From contig NZ_JAAVTA010000003.1 of NCBI RefSeq assembly GCF_012102705.1, forward strand, positions 143,501-207,500: a DNA stretch of 64,000 nucleotides, in the 5' to 3' direction. Each line of letters starts with the position of its first letter. Positions within the stretch are counted from its first letter, which is position 1. Both the position numbers and the translations under genes were made by a program. Below the pieces are notes generated by a model that ran no database searches, was not told the origin of the DNA, and saw only the letters and a program-made list of their open reading frames with translations. Positions 1 to 8,975 of this stretch are shown here, one piece after another. The DNA comes from Haematospirillum sp. H1815 (GTDB taxonomy: Bacteria; Pseudomonadota; Alphaproteobacteria; Rhodospirillales; Rhodospirillaceae).

Positions 1-345
1 GCCCGTATAGCAGAGCCTGTTTATGCCATCGGCACCCCCCGCAGCCGGTCCATGGCCGGAACCGTCAGCCGCGGGATCATCAGCCGGTTTGGCAATAATA
101 CCCATGGTCTCCAGCGCATTCAGGCCGATGCGGATATTCATGGTGGTCATTCCGGCGGCCCATTGCTTGATGCCTCTGGCAATGTCATCGGCATCAGTGA
201 AAAACCGGGGAAAGCGTCAAGCGGGCTAAATTTCTTCATTCCCATCCGGGATGCCCTGCAATGCCTGAACCTGAAAATTCGTCACCCCAATGATACGCGT
301 CAAGATGGGTGGGACGACGAAGACCTGCAGGTACCAGATTTCTGA
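1..345 (+). CDS. Trypsin-like serine protease, C-terminal part (cut by window edge)
   Basis: The reading frame is open from base 1, so the start lies outside the window. The visible 114 residues are the second half of a chymotrypsin-fold (S1C/trypsin-2) peptidase domain. GHSGGPLLD carries the nucleophile Ser and is followed by a V-I-G-I-S strand typical of this family, and FFIPI is the usual end of the barrel. There is no PDZ domain after it, so this is not a full DegP-type protein; the protein ends in a short acidic tail. The last 46 bp overlap the convergent PAP2 gene. Substrate and location cannot be judged without the N-terminus. Confidence 0.8.
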   Translation, partial: ARIAEPVYAIGTPRSRSMAGTVSRGIISRFGNNTHGLQRIQADADIHGGHSGGPLLDASGNVIGISEKPGKASSGLNFFIPIRDALQCLNLKIRHPNDTRQDGWDDEDLQVPDF

Positions 346-1028
346 CAGGAGAGACCTTTGATTCCCAAAATCCAGTGCGCAAGAAGATAATTAACCCCGA
401 TGACCAGAACAGCAGCATAAAAAACATCGGAGAAAAAGTGCCCACCCTGCAGGATCCGCACCAGGCCTACAACCGATCCGGCCAGAAAGGTCATCAGGAA
501 GACCCGCCCTCTCCACCGCAGGGGAACCACAAAGGTCAGGGCCGTCATCCAGAATCCAAGTGCGCCATGACCAGACACAAAGGAACAGTTTGAAATACAC
601 TGGTCTGTCATCACAAACGGCGGGGTAAACACACTGTCACCACCAAATTCCATAATCTGGCGAGGACGGGCGCGACCCCAGTTCTCCTTGAACAGAACAT
701 TGGCCAGAAGCCCCGGACCAGTTGCCAGACTGACCACCAGATAGGCGCAGACCCGCCCAGTCAACCAAGACAAAGGGCGGTGACACAGACGCAAAATACC
801 CCATAAGCACACAAGAAGAACAACCCCACCAATCAGAAGGCGGGGAAAATCCTTGCGCACAAATTCGGGCACGGGATCGTGGGCCAGGAACCACCCGTCG
901 GACGGTGTCCAGAAAAACCCGCTGATACCCAGATCAATGCCCGGAAAAGTCCAGAAAACAACTGCGGACAACAGAAGCCAGGACAGGTGCATGCCAGCAC
1001 GCCAAACGCATGACGCCCGCACTTTCAT
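300..1028 (-). CDS. PAP2-family membrane phosphatase
   Basis: A 242-residue integral membrane phosphatase. All three PAP2 signature motifs are visible: KENWGRARP (K-x6-RP), CSFVSGHGAL (the SGH motif) and VRILQGGHFFSD (R-x5-H-x3-D). The family removes phosphate from lipid phosphates; members that act on lipid A (LpxE/LpxF) or on undecaprenyl/phosphatidylglycerol phosphates look alike, so the substrate is inferred only. ATG at 1028 was chosen because it overlaps the stop of the upstream glycosyltransferase as ATGA; an in-frame start further upstream would lie inside that gene. The operon with lptG and a GT39 transferase suggests a role in lipopolysaccharide or carrier-lipid processing. Confidence 0.85.
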   Translation of the reverse strand: MKVRASCVWRAGMHLSWLLLSAVVFWTFPGIDLGISGFFWTPSDGWFLAHDPVPEFVRKDFPRLLIGGVVLLVCLWGILRLCHRPLSWLTGRVCAYLVVSLATGPGLLANVLFKENWGRARPRQIMEFGGDSVFTPPFVMTDQCISNCSFVSGHGALGFWMTALTFVVPLRWRGRVFLMTFLAGSVVGLVRILQGGHFFSDVFYAAVLVIGVNYLLAHWILGIKGLSCQKSGTCRSSSSHPS

Positions 1029-2563
1029 GGCACATATCCCAGAAAATGGTCCACATACCACGCCGACAACTCCAGCGTCCCTCCAGCCATCCCGGCAGAG
1101 CGGAACACAGCCACAGGCTCAACAGACTGGAACCGCTGGTACAACACCCCCGGATCATGGCGGGTCACATACAGGAAGCGACCGCCCGGCACATCAGGAA
1201 GCGGCATCGTCAGTTCATAGTGATTGTGCACAACATCACCGGGGTGCCACATGAAGCTGTCCCAGGCCAAGGGGCGGGCGTAGTACAAAAGTGTTGCCAT
1301 GGTCTTGCGGTCATCAAACAGCAGCGGCCGATCGGGGTTCTGTGCCTTCAGCTCACGAACCCAGAGACCGGCATCGTCCCACCCACGCACACGCTTCTGG
1401 AGATCCAGTGCCGGGGGAACCCGCACACCAAAGACTGCGGCCAGACTGTCTGCGTTATAGACCAAGGATGCGACCAGAACATGGAGCACAATTGATGCCC
1501 GCAAGATCCACGCGCGGGATCCTGTCCCCAAGCACCAGGACACAACAAGAGGAACCGCAGCGACAAAAGCCGGGGCTGCCCAATTTGCATTGGCCCGCGA
1601 TATCAGGGCCTGCACAGACATGATCACAAGAACCGGCACGACGAAAGCCGCCAGGAAGCGGAAACGCCAATCCACGTGCAAGCGTGACCGTGCGGGAACA
1701 CAAAGGGCAAGCACCAGAACCGCCAGCAGGAGCGGACCAAAAACCCCCGCCTGGGAGGCCAGGAATGCAAGCATATTCAACGGATTGAAGACATCAGACC
1801 CAAGATTCACATTATCCCCGGTATGCCGATAACTGGCCATCCCGTGCGCCAGATTCCACCAGATGTTCGGCGCATAAAGCGCCGCTCCGAGAACCAGTGC
1901 CCCCCACAATCCGGGAGACCTCAGGAGGCGACGCCAAGGCGGATGCCAAAGTAGTGTCAGGACAATCGAGACAATGAAAAAGACCATGGCGTACTTGGAC
2001 AAAAGGCCAAAGCCAAGACCAAGACCAACAGCCAGCCACCACCAGGCAGACCCGCCCGTTACAATGCAAGCCAACCCCAGAAGAGACAGCGCCCAGAACA
2101 TCAACAGGAATGCATCGGTTGATACAAGCATCGATGACAGGAAAACCGCCGGCAAGGTGATATAGATCACCGCACTCCAGACACCAACCGAACGGCGTCC
2201 GGACCCAGCATCCGCATGGTCGCGGTCAAACAGGACAAACCCGATTCCGTACACCAACAGGGCGGTCACGGCATGGGCCAATGTCGCCCCGATCCGGACC
2301 CATGGCTCGGAATCACCGCCAAGGCCGGTCGTCAGGGCAATAACCCAGGCAATAAACGGCGGTTTGGAGAAATAACCAAACGCCGGATCCGTTGACCAGC
2401 TCCAATACTGCGCTTCGTCAAACGACAGGTTAACCGGCGTCCCGAACAACTGGAACAAACGCCACACGGTAACAGCCAGAACAACCATCAACGCAACCCG
2501 GAATGCAGGGGAAGACCAGCTGTTCCGACAACAAGACTCACGTGTCATGACAGGTTCAACCAT
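1025..2563 (-). CDS. GT39/ArnT-type membrane glycosyltransferase
   Basis: About 512 residues with many hydrophobic helices. The first periplasmic loop after helix 1 carries FDEAQYW (Asp-Glu near residues 49-50), the catalytic metal-binding motif of GT39/GT83 enzymes, followed by GYFSKPPFIAW, the typical second loop. These proteins transfer a sugar from a polyprenyl phosphate to lipid A, another glycan or protein. The C-terminal soluble part is short. ATG 2563 overlaps the end of lptG by 8 bp; ATG 2548 is an alternative just after the lptG stop. It is translationally coupled to the PAP2 phosphatase downstream. An analogous pair lies at 10916-13242. Confidence 0.82.
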   Translation of the reverse strand: MVEPVMTRESCCRNSWSSPAFRVALMVVLAVTVWRLFQLFGTPVNLSFDEAQYWSWSTDPAFGYFSKPPFIAWVIALTTGLGGDSEPWVRIGATLAHAVTALLVYGIGFVLFDRDHADAGSGRRSVGVWSAVIYITLPAVFLSSMLVSTDAFLLMFWALSLLGLACIVTGGSAWWWLAVGLGLGFGLLSKYAMVFFIVSIVLTLLWHPPWRRLLRSPGLWGALVLGAALYAPNIWWNLAHGMASYRHTGDNVNLGSDVFNPLNMLAFLASQAGVFGPLLLAVLVLALCVPARSRLHVDWRFRFLAAFVVPVLVIMSVQALISRANANWAAPAFVAAVPLVVSWCLGTGSRAWILRASIVLHVLVASLVYNADSLAAVFGVRVPPALDLQKRVRGWDDAGLWVRELKAQNPDRPLLFDDRKTMATLLYYARPLAWDSFMWHPGDVVHNHYELTMPLPDVPGGRFLYVTRHDPGVLYQRFQSVEPVAVFRSAGMAGGTLELSAWYVDHFLGYVP

Positions 2564-3665
2564 CTTCCTGATGCAAAAGGGTTGCTGTTCCAAGCAAAAG
2601 CGTCACCAGCGTTGGTGTCCAGGCTGAAAGCCACAGGGGCACCGCCGATGACAACCCCAGCGCCAAGGACAACCTGGTAAAAAAGTAAAGAACAAAACCA
2701 ACCCCGACAGCACCAAGAATACGGGACAAACCCCGGCCAGAGCGTAAATCAGGGTCCAGCGAGAACACAGCCGCCACAATGACCATGGCGCACAACAAAA
2801 CTGGCGATGCCAACAGGCCGTGCAGGTGCATCCAGTGACGCTGGGCCGAGAAACCCGATGTTTCAAAGAAGCGTATAAAACCCGGCAAATCCCAGAACGA
2901 CAGAGTTTCCGGGCTGGCAAAGTTTTCCTGGACACGGGCAAGGGTCATCCCGGTCGGCAGGCGCACTTCATCCATACGGACACCAGGATGATTGGGCTCC
3001 ATGATCCAGGCATCCCGGAGGATAAAGGCGCGGTCCTTCATCGCGCCCTGGCCTGCATCAATGCGACGGTACAGGACCCCATGGGAGTCAAGCATGATGA
3101 ACATCAGGTCGCGCATATGCAAAACATCGCCATCCTGACGGACGTGCCCGGCGTGCACAACCGTCTGCCCTCCGTCCGTGACAGGTTCACGCAGCCACAT
3201 GCCCGATTCTGACAGATTGAATGCACCAGCCCGTGCAGGCATCCAGACCTCGTCAAGGCGCTTCTCATAGCTTCGGTAAAGAGCGGACGAGAGCGGATTG
3301 ACCGCTGTTACATCCAGGACTCCGACAACAGCGGCACACAGAACCATCGGGGCAAGAAATTGCCATACCGAAACACCCGATGCGCGAATAATGATCAGCT
3401 CATGACTGCGACTGAGCCGCCACATGGCAATCATACCCCCCACCAGAACGGCAAAAGGCAGCACCTGATGGGCCATGGTCGGCAGTTTCATAAGGGACAG
3501 GCCGAACAAGACATCCGCCCCCGCATCGCGCCCGGCAGCACGCCGCAAAAGCTCCACGAAATCAAGCATCAGGACCAGCGCAAGGATAACAGCCAGCGTC
3601 CCCAGCAACGCCATGGCAAAATGGCGCCCGATATACAGGGACAATGTGGTATGGAGACGCAGCAC
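2556..3665 (-). CDS. lptG: LPS export permease LptG
   Basis: A 369-residue YjgP/YjgQ-family permease. It starts with a membrane helix (LYIGRHFAMALLGTLAVI), has three N-terminal helices, a periplasmic beta-jellyroll region from about residue 135 and three C-terminal helices. LptG pairs with LptF and LptB to extract lipopolysaccharide from the inner membrane. GTG 3665 was preferred over ATG 3740 because AAGGA lies 5 nt upstream and the extra 25 residues are not membrane-like. The partner lptF is not adjacent, which is unusual where the two are paired. LptG rather than LptF is inferred from overall similarity. Downstream genes overlap it. Confidence 0.85.
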   Translation of the reverse strand: MLRLHTTLSLYIGRHFAMALLGTLAVILALVLMLDFVELLRRAAGRDAGADVLFGLSLMKLPTMAHQVLPFAVLVGGMIAMWRLSRSHELIIIRASGVSVWQFLAPMVLCAAVVGVLDVTAVNPLSSALYRSYEKRLDEVWMPARAGAFNLSESGMWLREPVTDGGQTVVHAGHVRQDGDVLHMRDLMFIMLDSHGVLYRRIDAGQGAMKDRAFILRDAWIMEPNHPGVRMDEVRLPTGMTLARVQENFASPETLSFWDLPGFIRFFETSGFSAQRHWMHLHGLLASPVLLCAMVIVAAVFSLDPDLRSGRGLSRILGAVGVGFVLYFFTRLSLALGLSSAVPLWLSAWTPTLVTLLLGTATLLHQEDG

Positions 3666-3786
3666 TGACTTCCTTTCCCGTGACAAGAATGCGGGGTTGG
3701 CAATAAGTTTGTCTAAAACCAACCGGACCGGGGCCACCATGGCTCTTGGCCGTTATACCCTCTCACAGCCCCCGGGGACATGACGA

Positions 3787-4386
3787 ATGGTACAGCTTAC
3801 GTGCATCTATACCCGTAGCGGCGACAAGGGCAAGACCTCACTTGGAAACGGGGCACGGGTTCCCAAGACCGACGCACGGGTCGATGTATGCGGAACCATC
3901 GACGAGGCGAACTCCGCGCTCGGGATTGCCCGCCTGTATTCCTCAGGGAATCAGGCCGCATTTTTTGACAGCATGCTGGGCCGGATTCAGAACGACCTGT
4001 TCGATCTTGGGGCTGACCTGTGCATGCCTGAAAGTGACCCGCCAATACAAGCCCTGCGCATCACCGATGAACACGTAGAGCGGCTGGAGCGAGAAATCGA
4101 CCAGATCAATGCAGGGCTTGTCCCCCTGCAATCTTTTGTCCTGCCCGGTGGATCACCAATGGCCGCGCACCTTCACATGGCTCGAACCATTGTACGAAGG
4201 GCAGAGCGACTTATCGTTGGCCTGTCCCTGCGCGAGACCATTAACCCGTGCACCCTGTCCTATACAAACCGCCTGTCCGATCATCTCTTCGTCCTGGCCC
4301 GCCACGCGAATGTGGAGAAAAACGGCGATGTCCTGTGGATCCCCGGGGCCAATCGCCAGAATGAAACAGACCACAAGAACCGTTGA
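3787..4386 (+). CDS. Cob(I)alamin adenosyltransferase, PduO type
   Basis: A 199-residue protein of the PduO-type ATP:corrinoid adenosyltransferase family, which makes adenosylcobalamin from cob(I)alamin and ATP in the cytoplasm. Visible signatures are YTRSGDKGKTSLGNG at the N-terminus (ATP binding), VDVCGTIDEANSALG, RRAERLI and NRLSDHLFVLAR. Length is normal. It is divergent from lptG (121 bp apart) and lies before etfB, with about 150 bp between; both orders occur in alphaproteobacteria. The ATG follows a GGGGA box. Confidence 0.93.
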   Translation: MVQLTCIYTRSGDKGKTSLGNGARVPKTDARVDVCGTIDEANSALGIARLYSSGNQAAFFDSMLGRIQNDLFDLGADLCMPESDPPIQALRITDEHVERLEREIDQINAGLVPLQSFVLPGGSPMAAHLHMARTIVRRAERLIVGLSLRETINPCTLSYTNRLSDHLFVLARHANVEKNGDVLWIPGANRQNETDHKNR

Positions 4387-4534
4387 GCAGGAAGCGCGGA
4401 ACAAACCCTTGGCGCGTGGACAGAACAGACGATAGAGTGTCTGGCCCTGCAAGGAAATACCGGACATCGTGTGCCCGGCATGTTCCAGGCAGAGGGGGCA
4501 GAAAACAGACCGAAAGCGGAGCAGGGAAGAGCAG

Positions 4535-5284
4535 ATGAAAGTCCTTGTGGCAGTAAAGCGGGTCGTGGACTACAACGTGAAGGTTCGCGTCAAGACAGAT
4601 GAAACCGGCGTTGAGTTGGCCAACGTTAAAATGTCGATGAACCCCTTCGACGAAATTGCGGTGGAAGAAGCAATCCGGATGAAGGAGGCTGGCACCGTGA
4701 CCGAGATTGTTGCCGTTTCTCTCGGAATTTCCGCCTGCCAGGAAACGCTGCGCACCGCCATGGCCATGGGGGCCGATCGCGCCATCTTGGTTCAGACAGA
4801 CATTGATCTTCAGCCCTTGGCCGTTGCCAGGGCACTAAAGGCCATTGTTGATCGTGAAAAACCAGATCTCGTGCTTGTTGGTAAACAGGCCATCGATGAC
4901 GACAGCAACCAGACCGGGCAGATGCTGGCCGCCATGATCGGGTGGCCGCAGGCAACCTTTGCGTCAAAGGTGGAGCTTGCCGGCAGAAAGGCCAAAATCA
5001 CGCGGGAAATTGATGGCGGCCTGCAGACCATTGAAACAGCCCTGCCTGCCGTGATCAGCGTTGACCTGCGACTCAACGAGCCGCGCTACGCCTCTCTTCC
5101 CAACATCATGAAGGCCAAAAAGAAGCCGCTTGAAACCCTGACGCCCGAAGATCTTGGCATTGATGTTTCTCCCCGGCTGAAAGTGCTGAAGGTAACCGAG
5201 CCTCCCAAGCGCCAGGCTGGCATAAAGGTTGCGGATGTGGCCGAGCTTGTCGGCAAGTTGAAGACCGAAGCAAAGGTGATCTGA
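4535..5284 (+). CDS. etfB: Electron transfer flavoprotein subunit beta
   Basis: A 249-residue EtfB starting [19 protein letters not shown], a standard beginning for the family. [11 protein letters not shown] and the [11 protein letters not shown] segment (AMP/adenine-binding loop) are present. With EtfA it forms the FAD-containing heterodimer that takes electrons from acyl-CoA dehydrogenases and passes them to ETF:quinone oxidoreductase. ATG 4535 was chosen because AGGGAAGAG precedes it and it matches the family N-terminus, although the frame is open further upstream. It lies 1 bp from etfA. Confidence 0.96.
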   Translation: MKVLVAVKRVVDYNVKVRVKTDETGVELANVKMSMNPFDEIAVEEAIRMKEAGTVTEIVAVSLGISACQETLRTAMAMGADRAILVQTDIDLQPLAVARALKAIVDREKPDLVLVGKQAIDDDSNQTGQMLAAMIGWPQATFASKVELAGRKAKITREIDGGLQTIETALPAVISVDLRLNEPRYASLPNIMKAKKKPLETLTPEDLGIDVSPRLKVLKVTEPPKRQAGIKVADVAELVGKLKTEAKVI

Positions 5285-5285
5285 C

Positions 5286-6221
5286 ATGGCGGTCCTGGTT
5301 ATTGCCGAACACAACAACACGACCCTGAAGGACGCAACCCTGCACACCGTCTCTGCCGCCACGAAGGCTGGCGGTGATATCCATGTTCTGGTTGCAGGTT
5401 CGGGCTGTGCCGGGGTTGCGCAGACAGCATCCCGTATTGCAGGCGTCACAAAGGTTCTGATAGCCGATGCACCCTGCTACGCCCATGCGATGGCCGAACC
5501 ACTTGCGACGCTGATCCATTCCGTGGCCGGGGGATACACCCACATTCTGGCACCAGCCACCACATCGGGGAAAAACGTCATGCCACGGGTGGCTGGCCTA
5601 AGTGACATGGCAATGCTGTCTGATATATCTGCCGTCATCAGCCCGGATACTTTTGAACGGCCCATCTATGCCGGCAATGCCATGGCAACCGTGCAAAGCA
5701 ACGATACGCTCAAGATCATAACCGTCCGCACCACGTCTTTCGACGCGGCTTCCCCGGAAGGCGGAAATGCCAGCATCGAAGCCTTGGCGCCGGGTGAGGA
5801 TCCCAGCCTGTCAACATTCTTGGGGGAAGAGCTGTCCAGCTCGGCCCGGCCGGAATTGACCTCGGCCCGGGTGATTGTTTCGGGCGGGCGCGGCATGAAA
5901 TCAGGCGAGAACTTCAAACTGATTGAAGCTGTAGCCGATCGGCTGGGCGCAGCAATCGGGGCATCACGCGCTGCGGTCGATGCTGGTTTTGTCCCCAACG
6001 ATCTTCAAATCGGTCAGACCGGGAAAATTGTAGCGCCGGAGCTTTACATAGCCGTTGGTATTTCCGGGGCTATCCAGCACTTGGCCGGCATGAAAGATTC
6101 CAAAGTCATTGTCGCCATCAACAAGGACGAGGATGCACCCATTTTCCAGGTTGCTGATTACGGCCTGGTGGCAGACTTGTTCCAGGCGTTGCCCGAGCTT
6201 GAGAAAGAGCTGTCCCGCTGA
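5286..6221 (+). CDS. etfA: Electron transfer flavoprotein subunit alpha
   Basis: A 311-residue EtfA. The C-terminal FAD-binding domain is clear: [50 protein letters not shown] and [15 protein letters not shown]. It forms a heterodimer with the product of etfB just upstream and almost certainly shares its transcript. A strong stem-loop terminator follows at 6253-6280, so the hydroxyacyl-CoA dehydrogenase gene downstream probably has its own promoter or is read by read-through. Confidence 0.97.
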   Translation: MAVLVIAEHNNTTLKDATLHTVSAATKAGGDIHVLVAGSGCAGVAQTASRIAGVTKVLIADAPCYAHAMAEPLATLIHSVAGGYTHILAPATTSGKNVMPRVAGLSDMAMLSDISAVISPDTFERPIYAGNAMATVQSNDTLKIITVRTTSFDAASPEGGNASIEALAPGEDPSLSTFLGEELSSSARPELTSARVIVSGGRGMKSGENFKLIEAVADRLGAAIGASRAAVDAGFVPNDLQIGQTGKIVAPELYIAVGISGAIQHLAGMKDSKVIVAINKDEDAPIFQVADYGLVADLFQALPELEKELSR

Positions 6222-6252
6222 ACACAGCGCCCGTCAACAACAAGCCACCAGA

Positions 6253-6280
6253 GGGGGAGCAGACAGCTCCCCCTTTTCTT
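6253..6280 (+). terminator. Rho-independent terminator of etfBA
   Basis: An 8-bp perfect stem GGGGGAGC / GCTCCCCC with a 5-nt loop (AGACA) is followed by TTTTCTT. It lies 32 bp after the etfA stop. Confidence 0.9.
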
Positions 6281-6421
6281 GTATTATCCCGTCCATATGC
6301 AGCCCGGCACCACAGGAAAACACGTATAAGCAGTACTGACCATTGATACACCTCTCTGATTTGATATGATGCAGGCGCCGGCAGCGGGTACGGCATTACA
6401 GACCGGAAGGGGAGCCTGGTC

Positions 6422-7291
6422 ATGATCAAGACCGTTGGTGTTGTCGGGGCAGGGCAAATGGGAAACGGCATTGCCCACGTTTGCGCTGTGGCAGGCTATA
6501 CCGTCAAGCTGGTTGACCTGAGCCAAGAGCAACTGGACAAGGCGGTTGACCTGATTGGACGCAATCTTGGGCGCCAGCAGAAAAAAGGAAACCTGACCGA
6601 GGACGAGGTCAAGGCCGCCATGACACGTATCAGCACGTCCACCACCACAGCATTCCCGGATACCGACCTGGTCATCGAAGCTGCGACGGAAGATGAGTCA
6701 ATCAAGCGCAAGATTTTTGCCGCCGTCTGCGCCACTCTCAAGCCCGACGCCATCTTGTGCACCAACACATCATCGATTTCAGTCACACGACTTGGCGCCA
6801 CAACCGACCGCCCCGGCCGTTTCATGGGCATGCACTTCATGAATCCGGTCCCGGTTATGCAGCTGGTGGAGCTGATTCGTGGTATTGCCACGGACGAAGA
6901 AACCTTCCGCAAGGTGCACGAATTTACCGGGAAGATCGGCAAAACAGCCGTTTCTGCCGAAGATTTCCCGGCGTTTATCGTCAACCGCATCCTGCTGCCC
7001 ATGATCAACGAGGCTGTCTATACGCTTTATGAAGGAGTGGGGTCGGTCACGTCCATTGACAATGCCCTGCGCCTTGGGGCCAACCACCCGATGGGGCCGC
7101 TGGAACTGGCAGACTTTATCGGCTTGGATACCTGCCTGGCCATCATGCATGTCCTGCACGAAGGACTTGCCGACACCAAATACCGCCCCTGTCCGCTGTT
7201 GGTGAAGTATGTAGAAGCGGGATGGCTGGGCCGCAAGACCGGCCGCGGGTTCTATGACTATTCCGGGGAAAAACCGGTCCCGACCCGCTAG
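6422..7291 (+). CDS. 3-hydroxybutyryl-CoA / 3-hydroxyacyl-CoA dehydrogenase
   Basis: A 289-residue single-function dehydrogenase. The N-terminal Rossmann motif [17 protein letters not shown] binds NAD(P); NTSSISVT and [13 protein letters not shown] include the catalytic His region, and the C-terminal domain contains [10 protein letters not shown] and a [11 protein letters not shown] end. The family oxidises 3-hydroxyacyl-CoA or reduces acetoacetyl-CoA in fatty-acid, PHB or butanoate metabolism. Its place after etfBA fits acyl-CoA redox chemistry. The ATG follows GGGGAGCC. It is often annotated hbd, but chain-length preference cannot be read from sequence. Confidence 0.93.
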   Translation: MIKTVGVVGAGQMGNGIAHVCAVAGYTVKLVDLSQEQLDKAVDLIGRNLGRQQKKGNLTEDEVKAAMTRISTSTTTAFPDTDLVIEAATEDESIKRKIFAAVCATLKPDAILCTNTSSISVTRLGATTDRPGRFMGMHFMNPVPVMQLVELIRGIATDEETFRKVHEFTGKIGKTAVSAEDFPAFIVNRILLPMINEAVYTLYEGVGSVTSIDNALRLGANHPMGPLELADFIGLDTCLAIMHVLHEGLADTKYRPCPLLVKYVEAGWLGRKTGRGFYDYSGEKPVPTR

Positions 7292-7433
7292 AAGTCGCAA
7301 ATACCTTACATCCTTTATTGGATTGAATACCCCGCTTTTGTTCAGTCGAGACAAAAGGCGTACACGGCACGCAAACACCCTATAAGAGTATTTTAAATAT
7401 TTCTCTGGAATTCATAATGTAAGCTGGTATTTT

Positions 7434-7450
7434 TTGTGTTGAGAACACAC
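7434..7450. promoter_or_regulatory. Inverted repeat upstream of the first luxR
   Basis: TGTGTT-GAG-AACACA is a 6-bp perfect inverted repeat with a 3-bp centre. It lies in the AT-rich leader before the LuxR gene. It does not match the usual 20-bp lux box (CTG-N10-CAG), so it is only a candidate operator or hairpin. Confidence 0.3.
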
Positions 7451-7532
7451 AAGAATGCCAGCCGGAACGTTTGCCCTGCGTCATAGTCAGTGCCATGTGT
7501 CTGCCGGGTTGGCAGAACAGGGGGCAGTGGTT

Positions 7533-8198
7533 GTGGAAGCGGTCAAACGGTTTGAAATCGTAAACTCCTACAAAGATATTAGCCTGTTATTCCAGGATTT
7601 GCTGACCAACTGCACAGCACTGGGGTTCGAGTTTGCCGCCTTTGGCGGTATCGAGGGCGAAGATGCCGTGATGGCAGAGACAGGCTGTCCCATTATTGCA
7701 GCGTCCTATCCCAGCGCATGGGTCCAGAGATATGTACAAAAGGCTTATCACACGATCGACCCGGTGGTTTATCTGGCGCCCGTCAGCGAAACTACCCTGG
7801 ACTGGAAGACCGTGAGCGCCCTGAATACCGATTTTTTCAACGAGGCATCGACGTTCGGCTTGCGGGCCGGGCTATCAATCCCCGTTACCATCGCCGGTCG
7901 GCTTTATTTGATGAGCTTTGCCACCAGCCGGAACACAGCTATCAGCGCTGAAGCACGGTCTACCCTGGAAAGCATGGCCTTTAACTTTCTGCAGAAGTAT
8001 ACCCGTGCTGACCGCCGCCAGCTACCGGAGCCAAGCACCCCGGAGCAAACATACGACAAAGTTCTTCAGATGGCCCTGTCCGGCCTGTCCAGAACCCAGA
8101 TCGCCAGTGATCTGGGAATAAGCGAGTATTACGTTGCACAGTATCTTAGAAGAAAAATATCAGCACACTCATCTTACGGCATGGGGAATACTGTCTAG
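7533..8198 (+). CDS. LuxR-family quorum-sensing regulator (first copy)
   Basis: About 221 residues: an N-terminal autoinducer-binding domain followed by a short C-terminal helix-turn-helix (LSRTQIASDLGISEYYVAQYL). The pocket residues of acyl-homoserine-lactone receptors are present: W and Y in AWVQRYVQKAY, the D-P pair in TIDPVV and the following W in LDW. GTG 7533 was chosen because AGGGGG stands 8 nt upstream and the sequence then aligns with the paralogue at 8976-9665; ATG 7455 in the same frame is an alternative. It converges with the AHL synthase gene. The DNA-binding domain is rather divergent, so target recognition may differ from the second copy. Confidence 0.88.
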   Translation: MEAVKRFEIVNSYKDISLLFQDLLTNCTALGFEFAAFGGIEGEDAVMAETGCPIIAASYPSAWVQRYVQKAYHTIDPVVYLAPVSETTLDWKTVSALNTDFFNEASTFGLRAGLSIPVTIAGRLYLMSFATSRNTAISAEARSTLESMAFNFLQKYTRADRRQLPEPSTPEQTYDKVLQMALSGLSRTQIASDLGISEYYVAQYLRRKISAHSSYGMGNTV

Positions 8199-8239
8199 AG
8201 TAGGCAATCCAAGCATCACCAAAGAGAACGTGACTGTAG

Positions 8240-8959
8240 CTATAAATGAGAATAGGAATCATAAATATCTGTAGATATTGATATCAGCGATCTACTGTTG
8301 AATGATATCTTTGCGGCAACCAGTTTCTCACCTCCCACGCATCTCTCTCGGTCTTTATAAATCGATACAGGCAGTCCATTCATTGCAAAAGTTCTGGTAA
8401 AGATCCCAACAGGCGCAACGGCCAGAAAAGTCCTGACGCCCTCATTCAAAGCAGTCAGAACACTGCTCCGCAATAGATACAGCAAGACAAGGCGGCGCAC
8501 TTTGGGGGCAAGCTCCCTTTTAACGCCAAGACGCGTCAATTCCCATACAGAGGAACTCTTGGGGATTGCGCACCCCATCAAATCAGGAAAATGATTCTCA
8601 AGCATATAAGGATAGATCGTCGGGATAAAACGAACGCAAGCGATACACTCTTCGGCTCTTTCAATGATTAAATAGAGCGCTCTCGTATTATCATACTGAT
8701 CGAATTCCCATCGCTGATGACTGGGCACATACCAGCGGCGACGGCCGACAAAGATATCATGACGCAGCCTGTGATAGTCTTGCCACAAGCCTGCATTCTC
8801 CCATATGTTGTCCCAACGAATCAGGCGGAACTGCATATCATGAAGACGTGGAACAACATCTTCATGCAAAGACAACGTACCCGAAACTTCCGCCCCCCTA
8901 GTGAAGCGGTACCATTCTTTCGCACCCCCTTGGCCCTCCGAATAAAAGGCAGCCAACAT
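8240..8959 (-). CDS. Acyl-homoserine-lactone synthase, LuxI family
   Basis: A 239-residue autoinducer synthase. The conserved LuxI positions can be picked out: R and F in RLRHDIFVGRRRW, the W and acidic residues in RRRWYVP and EFDQYDN, R in ACVRF, and E-x-x-R in VWELTRLGVK. It should make an acyl-homoserine lactone from acyl-ACP and S-adenosylmethionine. ATG 8959 lies 16 bp after the stop of the upstream luxR, which favours a luxR-luxI operon, but an internal ATG at 8836 would give a more usual 198 residues; neither has a strong ribosome binding site. The gene is visibly richer in A/T than its neighbours, which may indicate transfer. Confidence 0.9.
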   Translation of the reverse strand: MLAAFYSEGQGGAKEWYRFTRGAEVSGTLSLHEDVVPRLHDMQFRLIRWDNIWENAGLWQDYHRLRHDIFVGRRRWYVPSHQRWEFDQYDNTRALYLIIERAEECIACVRFIPTIYPYMLENHFPDLMGCAIPKSSSVWELTRLGVKRELAPKVRRLVLLYLLRSSVLTALNEGVRTFLAVAPVGIFTRTFAMNGLPVSIYKDRERCVGGEKLVAAKISFNSRSLISISTDIYDSYSHL

Positions 8960-8975
8960 AGTGCCATACCCAAAT

